A stretch of 64,000 nucleotides of DNA from assembly GCF_042684505.1 (NCBI RefSeq), contig NZ_JBHULT010000010.1, positions 459,336 through 523,335 on the forward strand, written 5' to 3'. The first letter of the stretch is position 1. Every line of letters starts with the position of its first letter. The notes under the pieces are model-generated. The model was given only the letters and a program-made list of their open reading frames with translations, made no database searches and was not told the DNA's origin. Source of the DNA: Salinimicrobium flavum. GTDB taxonomy: Bacteria > Bacteroidota > Bacteroidia > Flavobacteriales > Flavobacteriaceae. Below, one piece after another: positions 17,384 through 25,467 of this stretch. A program made the position numbers and the translations under genes.

Positions 17384-17950
17384 TTATTCCTTGATTCTTT
17401 CTTTATAGGTGCCTTTTTCAGTCTCTATTTTGATCTTGTCACCTTCGTTGATGAATAGAGGCACATTCACTTCGGCTCCTGTTTCTACAGTCGCGGGTTT
17501 AGTGGCGTTTGTCGCTGTGTTTCCCTTTACTCCGGGCTCTGTATGGGTGACCTCAAGGATCACACTTGCCGGCATTTCCACAGAAAGGGGCATTTGATCT
17601 TCTGTATTGATCAAAATAGTAACCACTTCCCCTTCTTTGAGAAGTCCGGGTGCATCGAGTGCACTTTCGGTCAATCTTATCTGGGTATAATCTTCAGTAT
17701 TCATGAAGTGGTAGAATTCCCCGTCATTATAAAGAAACTGAAATTTGTGGGTTTCCACCCTTACATCTTCGATTTTATGACCTGCAGAAAAGGTGTTATC
17801 GATCACTTTACCGGTTGTCACACTTTTAAGTTTTGTACGAACAAAAGCAGGTCCTTTCCCCGGTTTTACGTGTAAAAATTCAATAACCTTAAATATGTCA
17901 TGATTATACCTGATGCATAATCCATTTCTAATATCGCTTGTATTTGCCAT
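17384..17950 (-). CDS. efp: translation elongation factor P
   Basis: EF-P (188 residues) enters the ribosomal E site and relieves stalling at polyproline. The modifiable residue at the tip of domain I is K32 in VKPGKGPAFVRTK. The three beta-barrel domains have normal length, and the C-terminal domain ends GDKIKIETEKGTYKERIKE. No epmA or earP modification gene is visible in the window. It sits between lpxA and the second lpxD-like gene and is probably read from the lpx operon. Confidence 0.97.
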   Translation of the reverse strand: MANTSDIRNGLCIRYNHDIFKVIEFLHVKPGKGPAFVRTKLKSVTTGKVIDNTFSAGHKIEDVRVETHKFQFLYNDGEFYHFMNTEDYTQIRLTESALDAPGLLKEGEVVTILINTEDQMPLSVEMPASVILEVTHTEPGVKGNTATNATKPATVETGAEVNVPLFINEGDKIKIETEKGTYKERIKE

Positions 17951-17960
17951 TTCTCTGTGA

Positions 17961-18746
17961 TTAATTTGAACTAATATATCCTTTCATGATCCCACGTTGG
18001 GAATTCTTTATAAACTCCAGAATATCATCCCTTTCTGAAGTGGCTTCCATTTCAGCTTCAATAATGGCCACCGCCTGGGAATTATTATAATTTTTCTGAT
18101 ACAATATTCTGTAAATATTCTGGATCTCCCTGATCTTATCTGTTGAAAATCCTCTCCTCCGCAATCCGATAGAATTGACTCCCACGTAAGAAAGCGGCTC
18201 CCTACCCGCCTTAACGAATGGCGGAACATCTTTTCGCACCAGGGAGCCCCCGGTTACAAAGGCATGGCTTCCTATACTACAATACTGCTGAATGGCAGCC
18301 ATTCCTGCCAGTATCACATAGTCTCCTACATTGATATGACCGGCAAGAGTACTGTTGTTGGAAAAGATACAATTATCTCCCACTATACAGTCATGGGCAA
18401 TATGGCAGTAAGCCATGATCCAGCAATTCTTACCAATCACGGTCTTCATCCTGTCTGAGGTACCCCGGTTTATGGTGACACATTCCCTGATAGTGGTATT
18501 GTCACCTATCTCAGTGGTTGTATCTTCATCATCAAATTTCTTATCCTGTGGAATGGCTGAAATTACAGCGCCGGGAAAAATATTACAGTTCTTACCTATC
18601 CGGGCCCCTTCCATTATAGTAACATTCGATCCTATCCAGGTACCTTCTCCTATCACCACATTATTGTGTATGGTGGTAAAAGGTTCAATCACCACATTCT
18701 TTGCAATCTTGGCACCGGGATGTACGTATGCTAAGGGTTGATTCAT
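17961..18746 (-). CDS. lpxA: acyl-ACP--UDP-N-acetylglucosamine O-acyltransferase
   Basis: LpxA (261 residues) catalyses the first step of lipid A synthesis. Hexapeptide repeats forming a left-handed beta helix run from about residue 8 to 190 (VHPGAKIAKNVVIEPFTTIH onward). The conserved histidines around the active site are present in YCHIAHDCIVGDNCIFSNN, and a helical C-terminus follows. The gene follows lpxC/fabZ with five bases between them. Confidence 0.96.
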   Translation of the reverse strand: MNQPLAYVHPGAKIAKNVVIEPFTTIHNNVVIGEGTWIGSNVTIMEGARIGKNCNIFPGAVISAIPQDKKFDDEDTTTEIGDNTTIRECVTINRGTSDRMKTVIGKNCWIMAYCHIAHDCIVGDNCIFSNNSTLAGHINVGDYVILAGMAAIQQYCSIGSHAFVTGGSLVRKDVPPFVKAGREPLSYVGVNSIGLRRRGFSTDKIREIQNIYRILYQKNYNNSQAVAIIEAEMEATSERDDILEFIKNSQRGIMKGYISSN

Positions 18747-18751
18747 AATTT

Positions 18752-20140
18752 TTATTTTTGTTTTACGATTTGAGCCATTAGAATGGCTTCGGTTACCAGC
18801 TTACCGTTGGCATAAGCATATGCCTGCATCTGGCAGATCCCCCTTCTTATGGGGGCGAGTAATTCCAGTTTGAAGATCAAAGTATCTCCCGGTACCACCT
18901 GGCGTTTGAACTTAACATTATCTATCTTCATGAAAAATGTGAGATAATTTTCAGGGTCCGGTACAGATTTTAGCGCAAGGATACCTCCAGTCTGGGCCAT
19001 GGCCTCTACCTGAAGTACTCCGGGCATAACCGGCTTTCCGGGAAAATGCCCCACGAAAAAAGGTTCGTTCATAGTGACGTTCTTTACGCCCACTACTGTA
19101 CTTTCAGTTAGTTCGATGATCTTATCAACCAATATGAAAGGTGGCCGGTGCGGCAGGATGTTCATGATCTCATTGACATCCATTAATGGTTCCTGGTCAA
19201 GATCATAGTGCGGCACATTATTCCTTTTCTCGGCTTTTATGATCTTGGAAAGCTTCCTGGCAAACTGGGTGTTCACATAATGACCGGGTTTATTTGCGAT
19301 CACCTTTCCGCGTATGCGGGTACCTACCAGGGCAAGATCTCCTATTACGTCCAGCAACTTATGTCTAGCCGCTTCATTTGGATAGTGAAGGGTAAGATTA
19401 TCAAGGATACCATTTGGTTTTACAGCAATATTTTCTTTTTTGAAAGCACCCCTTAACTTTTCCATTGTTTCAGGACTTAGCTCTTTGTCCACATAAACGA
19501 TTGCATTGTTAAGGTCCCCACCTTTTATGAGTCCGTTCTCCAGCAGGGTTTCTAATTCATGAAGAAAACTGAAGGTTCGGGAGTCAGCGATTTCCGTTTT
19601 AAAATCAGATAATTTCTGAAGTGAGGCATTCTGTGTACCCAATACTTTGGTACCAAAGTCTACCATGGCTGTAACCTGGTATTCATCAGCAGGCATCACG
19701 AGGATCTCACTTCCCGAAGCTTCATCTGTATATTTAATTACCTCTTTAACTACATATTCCTCACGGTCACATTCCTGCTCCTCAATTCCTGCCTCCTCAA
19801 GGGCCTCGACAAAGAATTTTGAAGAACCGTCCATAATTGGAGGTTCAGAAGCATTTAGTTCGATAATGAGGTTGTCTATTTCCAAACCAACACAGGCAGC
19901 CAATACATGTTCTGATGTTTGTATGGTCACCCCGCCCTTCTCCAGATTGGTACCACGTTGGGTGTTGACCACATAAGCCACGTCGGCTTCTATTGAGGGT
20001 TTCCCCTCCAGGTCTGACCTTACGAAAGTGAAGCCACTGTTGTTAGGGGCAGGTTTAAATGTGATCGTTACTTCATTTCCTGTATGAAGTCCCACACCTG
20101 TCAAGGAAATTTCTTTCCTTATGGTTTGCTGTTTAGCCAT
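18752..20140 (-). CDS. lpxC/fabZ: bifunctional UDP-3-O-acyl-GlcNAc deacetylase / 3-hydroxyacyl-ACP dehydratase
   Basis: This 462-residue fusion is a hallmark of Bacteroidota. The N-terminal LpxC (about 1-300) has the zinc ligand H78 in TSEHVLAAC and the HKLLDVIGDLAL motif (second His and Asp ligands). The C-terminal FabZ hotdog domain (about 315-462) has the catalytic histidine in VGHFPGKPVMPGV and the ILPHRPPF start. It couples the committed lipid A step to hydroxyacyl-ACP turnover. The gene overlaps lpxD by eight bases and precedes lpxA. Confidence 0.97.
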   Translation of the reverse strand: MAKQQTIRKEISLTGVGLHTGNEVTITFKPAPNNSGFTFVRSDLEGKPSIEADVAYVVNTQRGTNLEKGGVTIQTSEHVLAACVGLEIDNLIIELNASEPPIMDGSSKFFVEALEEAGIEEQECDREEYVVKEVIKYTDEASGSEILVMPADEYQVTAMVDFGTKVLGTQNASLQKLSDFKTEIADSRTFSFLHELETLLENGLIKGGDLNNAIVYVDKELSPETMEKLRGAFKKENIAVKPNGILDNLTLHYPNEAARHKLLDVIGDLALVGTRIRGKVIANKPGHYVNTQFARKLSKIIKAEKRNNVPHYDLDQEPLMDVNEIMNILPHRPPFILVDKIIELTESTVVGVKNVTMNEPFFVGHFPGKPVMPGVLQVEAMAQTGGILALKSVPDPENYLTFFMKIDNVKFKRQVVPGDTLIFKLELLAPIRRGICQMQAYAYANGKLVTEAILMAQIVKQK

Positions 20141-21161
20141 TATCCTTTTGTTTTTTTTCTAGTTGAGTTAAGCGATCCTCTATCTTAGGCAAATGCTTGA
20201 AATGGACATATGATTTGTTGTACTCATTGTATCCAATCGCAGGAGAACCCTGTATAACCTCATCATCCTTAATGTTGCGACCTATGCCCGACTGTGCCTG
20301 GACCTTCACACGATTTCCTATATTAATATGACCGGCAATACCCACCTGTCCTCCAATGAGGCAATTCTTTCCGATCTTGGAAGAACCGGCTATCCCGGTT
20401 TGGGCTGCAATGGCTGTATTTTCACCTACCTCTACATTGTGGGCTATCTGTATCTGGTTGTCCAGCTTCACCCCTTTGCGGATTATAGTAGAGCCAAGGG
20501 TAGCACGATCAATGGTTGTTCCCGCTCCAATATCAACATTATCCTCAATGATCACATTCCCTATTTGTGGAACTTTTGAATATACCCCTTCCTGGTCGGG
20601 TGAAAAACCGAAGCCGTCGGCACCAACAATCGCACCTCCGTGGATTACACAATTATTGCCTATTATGGTTTCTGAATAAATTTTTGCTCCCGGGAAAATA
20701 ATCACATCATTCCCAATCTTCACGTTGTCTCCTATATAGGAATTCGGAAATATCTTCACGTTATCTCCTAATATCACATTTTCACCAAGGTAGGCAAACG
20801 CTCCAAGGTAAAGGTTTTCTCCGTGCTTAACCGATTCTGAGATAAAGCTTGGCTGCTCGATCCCTGTTTTGTTAAGTTTCACCTTATTATAATACTCCAG
20901 GAGTTTGGAAAAAGCTTTATAGGGATCTTTCACCCGTATAAGTGTGGTTGAAAGTCCTTCTTCTGCTACAAAACTGTCGCTTACTATCGCGATAGAAGCT
21001 TTGGTAGAATATATATAGGATGTATATTTTGGATTGGCTAAAAAGGTAATAGCTCCTGCTGTCCCCTCCTCAATTTTGGCCAGTTTATCAACTTCCACAT
21101 TTGGATCACCGGAAACTTCACCTTCTAATATACCTGCTATTTGAGCTGCTGTAAATTTCAT
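20133..21161 (-). CDS. lpxD: UDP-3-O-acylglucosamine N-acyltransferase
   Basis: LpxD (342 residues) adds the second, N-linked 3-hydroxyacyl chain in lipid A synthesis. The N-terminal domain (about 1-100) binds uridine. The hexapeptide beta helix (about 105-310) contains QIAHNVEVGENTAIAAQTG with the catalytic histidine, and the protein ends in a short helical tail. It is the first gene of the lpx block. A TACTTTTG box sits five bases before the ATG (21167-21174 minus), which would give an almost leaderless mRNA. Confidence 0.96.
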   Translation of the reverse strand: MKFTAAQIAGILEGEVSGDPNVEVDKLAKIEEGTAGAITFLANPKYTSYIYSTKASIAIVSDSFVAEEGLSTTLIRVKDPYKAFSKLLEYYNKVKLNKTGIEQPSFISESVKHGENLYLGAFAYLGENVILGDNVKIFPNSYIGDNVKIGNDVIIFPGAKIYSETIIGNNCVIHGGAIVGADGFGFSPDQEGVYSKVPQIGNVIIEDNVDIGAGTTIDRATLGSTIIRKGVKLDNQIQIAHNVEVGENTAIAAQTGIAGSSKIGKNCLIGGQVGIAGHINIGNRVKVQAQSGIGRNIKDDEVIQGSPAIGYNEYNKSYVHFKHLPKIEDRLTQLEKKQKDNG

Positions 21162-21166
21162 TCTGG

Positions 21167-21174
21167 CAAAAGTA
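21167..21174 (-). promoter_or_regulatory. -7 box five bases upstream of lpxD
   Basis: TACTTTTG on the minus strand fits TAnnTTTG exactly. Only CCAGA separates it from the lpxD ATG, so initiation around -7 spacing would start the transcript at or next to the start codon. Confidence 0.5.
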
Positions 21175-21184
21175 AAAAAATTAG

Positions 21185-22414
21185 TTAATCTTTCCGTTTT
21201 GGGTAACAGATATAAAATTTGGTCACAGGCTTTGAAAGCGCCTTCAAATTAAAGTGATCTGAAGCTTTAATGACATCGGTGATCCTTCCGCTCTTAAAGA
21301 GAATATGTATCTTCTCATCTTCCTTTTTATAGGCCAGGTTGGAGATGTCCCCGCTGAAAACAAAATACCTCGCCTGCTCTTCAGAAATAGAATATTGCTC
21401 CATAAGCTTTTCGATATGCTCCTGCAGGCGCTCTTCCTTCACCGGTTTCTTCTTCAGTTTTATTTTCAAAAGGTCCCGGTTTATGATCATCTGGCAAAGG
21501 TTACTAAGCACAAAATCTTCATCATTAACCCATTCTTTCATGGCAGAAAGTATATCATAATCGTCAAGTTGTGCGAAGATCTCTAATGTTTCTTCGGAAA
21601 AATTCTCAGCGGTGATCTGGTTTTTCAGAAAATAAGTAAGGGCTGTACTGCCAAACAGGGTCCTTCCTTCCCCCACCAGTTCTTTTGCCCGCTTGAGCAC
21701 CCTAATGAGCAACTGTTCTGCCACCACCCCGGTCTTATGTAGATAAACCTGCCAGTACATTAGTCTACGGGCGAGCAGGAACTTCTCTACTGAATAGATG
21801 CCTTTTTCCTCCACCATGAGAACATCATCAACTACGGTCAGCATACTTAAAAGCCGCTCGCTGTTGATATTGCCTTCTGCCACCCCGGTGTAAAAACTGT
21901 CCCTTTTAAGGTAATCAAGCCGGTCCATGTCGAGTTGACTTGAAATTAACTGACACAAAAATTTGCGATGATATTGCCCTTTGAATATCTTGATCGCCAA
22001 AGTTAATCTTTGGTTAAACTTCTTATTGATCTTCTCCATAAAAAGGGAAGAGATCGTTTCATGGCTCACCCCTTCCACGATGCTGTGTTCCATGGCGTGA
22101 GAAAAAGGACCGTGACCTATGTCGTGCAGCAAAATGGCTATCTGCAGGGCTTCTTCTTCTTCAGGAGAGATCTCAACCCCTTTTATTCGCAGCACCGCGA
22201 TGGCTTTCTGCATAAGGTGCAAACATCCTAAAGCATGGTGAAAACGGGTGTGATGGGCGCCGGGATAGACCAGGTATGACAACCCCATTTGGGAAATACG
22301 GCGTAATCTTTGAAAGTATTTATGCTCAATGATATCAAACACCAGTTCGTTTGGTATCGTAATAAATCCGTAAATTGGATCGTTTAGAATTTTGAGTTTA
22401 TTTCTTGAAATCAA
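21185..22414 (-). CDS. HD-domain phosphohydrolase
   Basis: This 409-residue protein belongs to the HD superfamily of metal-dependent phosphohydrolases related to dGTPases. The motif series is RFHHALGCLHLM (first His), then AILLHDIGHGPFSHAMEHS (H-D with further His), then DMDRLDYLKRDSFYTG (conserved Asp). Members of this YdhJ/SAMHD1-like group hydrolyse (d)NTPs or nucleotide signals. The substrate is not deducible here. It diverges from porX with a 42-base gap that holds a TATCTTTG box for this gene. Confidence 0.85.
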   Translation of the reverse strand: MISRNKLKILNDPIYGFITIPNELVFDIIEHKYFQRLRRISQMGLSYLVYPGAHHTRFHHALGCLHLMQKAIAVLRIKGVEISPEEEEALQIAILLHDIGHGPFSHAMEHSIVEGVSHETISSLFMEKINKKFNQRLTLAIKIFKGQYHRKFLCQLISSQLDMDRLDYLKRDSFYTGVAEGNINSERLLSMLTVVDDVLMVEEKGIYSVEKFLLARRLMYWQVYLHKTGVVAEQLLIRVLKRAKELVGEGRTLFGSTALTYFLKNQITAENFSEETLEIFAQLDDYDILSAMKEWVNDEDFVLSNLCQMIINRDLLKIKLKKKPVKEERLQEHIEKLMEQYSISEEQARYFVFSGDISNLAYKKEDEKIHILFKSGRITDVIKASDHFNLKALSKPVTKFYICYPKRKD

Positions 22415-22443
22415 GCCCTGATCCTTTATTTTATTAATTCGAA

Positions 22444-22451
22444 CAAAGATA
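22444..22451 (-). promoter_or_regulatory. -7 box of the HD-domain gene
   Basis: TATCTTTG on the minus strand matches TAnnTTTG and lies 29 bases upstream of the HD gene ATG, within the short divergent gap with porX. Confidence 0.45.
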
Positions 22452-22456
22452 CATAT

Positions 22457-24007
22457 ATGAACGATATCAAAATACTATGGGTAGATGACGAAATTGATCT
22501 TCTGAAACCCCACATTTTGTTCCTGGAAAGCAAAAATTATAATGTCCATACCTGTCAAAGCGGAACCGAAGCTCTGGAAGAGATCGAAAAGGAGAATTTT
22601 GACATAGTGTTCCTTGACGAAAACATGCCCGGACTAACGGGTCTTGAGACCCTTGCAGAGATCAAGGAGAAACAGGCCAACGTCCCCGTGGTCATGATCA
22701 CCAAAAGTGAAGAGGAATATATAATGGAGGAAGCCATTGGCTCCAAAATTGCCGATTATCTCATTAAACCGGTAAACCCGAACCAGATCCTTCTTAGCAT
22801 TAAAAAGAATCTCGACCATTCAAGGTTGATCTCAGAAAAGACCACTTCCAGTTATCAGCAGGAATTCAGAAAGATCGCCATGGACATGGCCATGATCAAT
22901 TCCTATGAAGGCTGGACGGAACTGTACCAGAAACTAATTTACTGGGAACTTGAACTGGAAAACATAGAAGACACAGGTATGTTTGAGATCCTGGAATCTC
23001 AAAAGACCGAAGCAAATTCCCAATTCTGCAAATTCATAGATAAGAACTATCCGGCCTGGTTTGAGAAGGATGCTGATGCACCAATCATGTCCCATACCTT
23101 ATTCAAGGAAAAGATTCTACCCGAAATTAGTAAGGAACAACCCACTCTGCTCGTCGTAATTGATAATATGAGATATGACCAATGGAAGGCTTTTGAGCCG
23201 GTGGTCAACAACTATTATAAAAAGGAGCAGGAAATACCTTTTTTCAGTATACTTCCCACTGCTACCCAATATGCAAGAAATGCGATATTTTCTGGCCTCA
23301 TGCCAAGTGATATGGAAAAACTTTATCCAAACCTATGGAAGAACGACACAGATGAAGGCGGCAAGAACCTGCATGAAGATGAATTCCTTCAGGCTCAGTT
23401 AAAAAGGTTAGGGGCTAATATTAAACATGAATATCATAAAATAAGCAGTCTGAAGGCAGGAAAAAGGCTGGTGGAGAATTTCAGGAGCCAGAAGGATAAC
23501 GACCTTACCGTTGTGGTGTATAACTTTGTGGACATGCTTTCTCATTCCAAAACTGAGATGGAGGTCATTAAGGAACTTGCGTCCACCAACAAGTCTTACC
23601 GTTCCCTTACACATAGCTGGTTCAGAAATTCACCTTTGTTGGAGATCATTCAACAGGCGCAGAATTTAGGTTTCAAACTTATACTTACCACAGATCACGG
23701 TACTATCAATGTAAAGAACCCTTCAAAAGTGATTGGAGATAAACAAACCAGTCTTAACCTGAGGTACAAAACCGGTAAGAGTTTAACTTATGAAGAAAAA
23801 GATGTACTGGCAGCGCCCAATCCAAAGACCATACATTTGCCCAGCATTAACATGAGCAGTTCCTTCATCTTTGCCAAGGGAGACCTCTTCTTTGCCTATC
23901 CCAATAATTACAACCATTATGTGAGTTATTACCGGAATACTTTCCAGCACGGCGGGGTATCAATGGAAGAGATGATCATCCCATTTGCGGTCTTATCACC
24001 TCGGTAA
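22457..24007 (+). CDS. porX: PorX, response regulator with PglZ/alkaline phosphatase-like domain
   Basis: PorX (516 residues) is the response-regulator half of the PorX/PorY system that controls type IX secretion. The N-terminal receiver domain has the acidic pocket D10-D11-E12, phosphoacceptor D54 in VFLDENMPG, T82 and K104 (YLIKPVNPNQ). A three-helix linker (about 125-205) precedes a PglZ-like alkaline-phosphatase-superfamily domain, with VVIDNMRYDQW, the metal-binding LTTDHGTINV and FQHGGVSMEEMI near the end. The domain order and length match known PorX. The sensor partner porY is not in the window. Confidence 0.95.
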   Translation: MNDIKILWVDDEIDLLKPHILFLESKNYNVHTCQSGTEALEEIEKENFDIVFLDENMPGLTGLETLAEIKEKQANVPVVMITKSEEEYIMEEAIGSKIADYLIKPVNPNQILLSIKKNLDHSRLISEKTTSSYQQEFRKIAMDMAMINSYEGWTELYQKLIYWELELENIEDTGMFEILESQKTEANSQFCKFIDKNYPAWFEKDADAPIMSHTLFKEKILPEISKEQPTLLVVIDNMRYDQWKAFEPVVNNYYKKEQEIPFFSILPTATQYARNAIFSGLMPSDMEKLYPNLWKNDTDEGGKNLHEDEFLQAQLKRLGANIKHEYHKISSLKAGKRLVENFRSQKDNDLTVVVYNFVDMLSHSKTEMEVIKELASTNKSYRSLTHSWFRNSPLLEIIQQAQNLGFKLILTTDHGTINVKNPSKVIGDKQTSLNLRYKTGKSLTYEEKDVLAAPNPKTIHLPSINMSSSFIFAKGDLFFAYPNNYNHYVSYYRNTFQHGGVSMEEMIIPFAVLSPR

Positions 24008-24053
24008 TAAGATTTTAACTATATTTACCTGCCCAAATCCTGTTAAGTACCAT

Positions 24054-24458
24054 ATGGAAGTCACCTACCTTCTGTCTGAAATTGAAGCTGTTGCCCAAAA
24101 GGTTTTGCAAAATACCAAAGGCAAAACCATTCTCTTTTATGGAGAAATGGGAGCAGGAAAAACCACGTTGATCAAAGAATTACTTAAAATTTTGGGTGCC
24201 GAAGATATTGGCTCCAGTCCTACCTTTTCCCTTGTTAATGTTTATGAAACCGAAGACGGTACGGTAAATCATTTCGATTTTTACCGGATCAACGATGAAT
24301 CTGAGGCCTGGGATATGGGATTTGAGGAATATTTGCAGAGTGATGCCTGGAATTTTATTGAATGGCCGGAAAAAGTTGGAAGTTTTATTGAGGAAGAGCA
24401 TCAAAAACTCGAGATAGAAATACTGGATGAAGGAATCAGAAAGTTAAAGTTTTGTTAA
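24054..24458 (+). CDS. tsaE: tRNA threonylcarbamoyladenosine synthesis ATPase TsaE
   Basis: TsaE (134 residues from the ATG at 24054) supports t6A37 tRNA modification with TsaB, TsaC and TsaD. The P-loop is GEMGAGKTT (30-38). The conserved SSPTFSLVNVYE switch and the FIEWPEK motif follow. An upstream in-frame ATG at 23985 would overlap porX and add 23 residues that do not look like the family, so 24054 is the better start. Confidence 0.95.
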   Translation: MEVTYLLSEIEAVAQKVLQNTKGKTILFYGEMGAGKTTLIKELLKILGAEDIGSSPTFSLVNVYETEDGTVNHFDFYRINDESEAWDMGFEEYLQSDAWNFIEWPEKVGSFIEEEHQKLEIEILDEGIRKLKFC

Positions 24459-24736
24459 TTTTGTAAGGTTTTCCTTATTTAGCAAAAAATTTTAAAAGTA
24501 AGATTTTACTTTCAAAATTTGAGAAAACATAGAAATTAGCAGGTGCATGAGAGCAGACGTCGAAAAAATACATTTTTTTAACTAATAAAATCAGGATATA
24601 GAATTTCAGGAAGTGGCAGATTTTTCTTCCAAAAAGGGCGCAAAAGTACAAATAATGTATTAAAAATTAGCGGATTAGTTTTTTATAGGTTTGCTTCAGT
24701 AAACAAAACGAAACACAACCTTTAAAAAACTATATC
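24459..24736. other. non-coding gap before the small exported peptide
   Basis: This AT-rich stretch of 278 bases has no convincing ORF on either strand. A TAGGTTTG box at 24686-24693 fits TAnnTTTG and probably serves the 47-residue gene that starts at 24737. No terminator hairpin was recognised behind tsaE. Confidence 0.5.
24686..24693 (+). promoter_or_regulatory. -7 box for the 47-residue peptide gene
   Basis: TAGGTTTG fits the TAnnTTTG consensus and is 43 bases upstream of the ATG at 24737. A clear -33 element is not obvious. Confidence 0.4.
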
Positions 24737-24880
24737 ATGAAAATTAAAGCCGTACTTTTAGCAGTTTCCATCTTTGGAGCCACTTTCTTTGTAACTTCAA
24801 CCACTGACAACGATGACAAAAATGAGATCAAGAAAACCGCTGTTGATACAAGGCTCATCCGGGTTCCTACTAACGGGTAG
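24737..24880 (+). CDS. small exported peptide, 47 residues, unknown function
   Basis: The ORF starts MKIKAVLLAVSIFGATFFVT, a basic N-terminus plus a hydrophobic stretch like a signal peptide. It continues with a polar Asp/Lys-rich part and ends DTRLIRVPTNG. The first ATG, a TAGGTTTG box upstream and the secretion-like start support a real gene. The next gene begins 59 bases before this stop in another frame, which suggests translational coupling. I do not recognise a named family. The RLIRVPTNG tail looks deliberately short and could be a processed or functional C-terminus. Confidence 0.6.
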   Translation: MKIKAVLLAVSIFGATFFVTSTTDNDDKNEIKKTAVDTRLIRVPTNG

Positions 24881-25412
24881 TATCATAGCTATTTGTATAG
24901 CATTTTCACCTTATTTATTTTATTTATATGAAATTTTCCCAAGCGGTCCCGTTTGGGAAAATTCTTTTTTTAGCTATGAAAGTAAATATTATAAGGATGT
25001 TTTAACTGCAGCCTGGACTTTCCTAGGGAAAATCACCCCCCTATTCTTACTGCTCATTTGGTTCTTCACCTGTAAACATTGGTGGTACCATGTTATTCTT
25101 GTTCCTACCGTAATGTATGCGTATCAATTTGTCTCTGCTGTGTATGAGGATTTCTACGGAGAAGGAGTAATTGATGTGAATCAATTGATTTATTTAGCTC
25201 CTTTTTTTATAGTTATTCTTTCCCTAGTTTATCTTATCAGGATTAAAATATTTGACCGTGTTTATGGTATAGACCTGAGTGAATTGGAACGGGAAAATAT
25301 TTCTCCCTTTTCGCCTTTATCTGATAAGGAGTACCAGGAGATAAAATCTTTTAGGGAAGAAGAGGAACATACTTCCGAAGAGATTAAAGAGGATTACTAC
25401 GTAAGACTCTAA
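24822..25412 (+). CDS. multi-span membrane protein, unknown function
   Basis: About 196 residues from the ATG at 24822 (an ATG nine bases earlier is also possible). Four hydrophobic segments are visible: GFLLTGSIIAICIAFSPYLF, FLGKITPLFLLLIWFFTC, HVILVPTVMYAYQFVSAV and LIYLAPFFIVILSLVYLI. A charged, acidic tail of about 45 residues follows (SPLSDKEYQEIKSF onward). The start overlaps the small exported peptide gene by 59 bases in another frame. I know of no characterised relative and give no function. Confidence 0.7.
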   Translation: MRSRKPLLIQGSSGFLLTGSIIAICIAFSPYLFYLYEIFPSGPVWENSFFSYESKYYKDVLTAAWTFLGKITPLFLLLIWFFTCKHWWYHVILVPTVMYAYQFVSAVYEDFYGEGVIDVNQLIYLAPFFIVILSLVYLIRIKIFDRVYGIDLSELERENISPFSPLSDKEYQEIKSFREEEEHTSEEIKEDYYVRL

Positions 25413-25467
25413 ATCTTGCATATCTCTTTAAAAAAGTCGTAATTTATTTCTTGTTACCGAAAAAATT

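Noticed and set aside
23985..24053. N-terminal extension of TsaE from an earlier ATG
   Set aside because: It overlaps porX and adds residues that do not fit the TsaE family, which begins near MEVTYLLSEIEAV.
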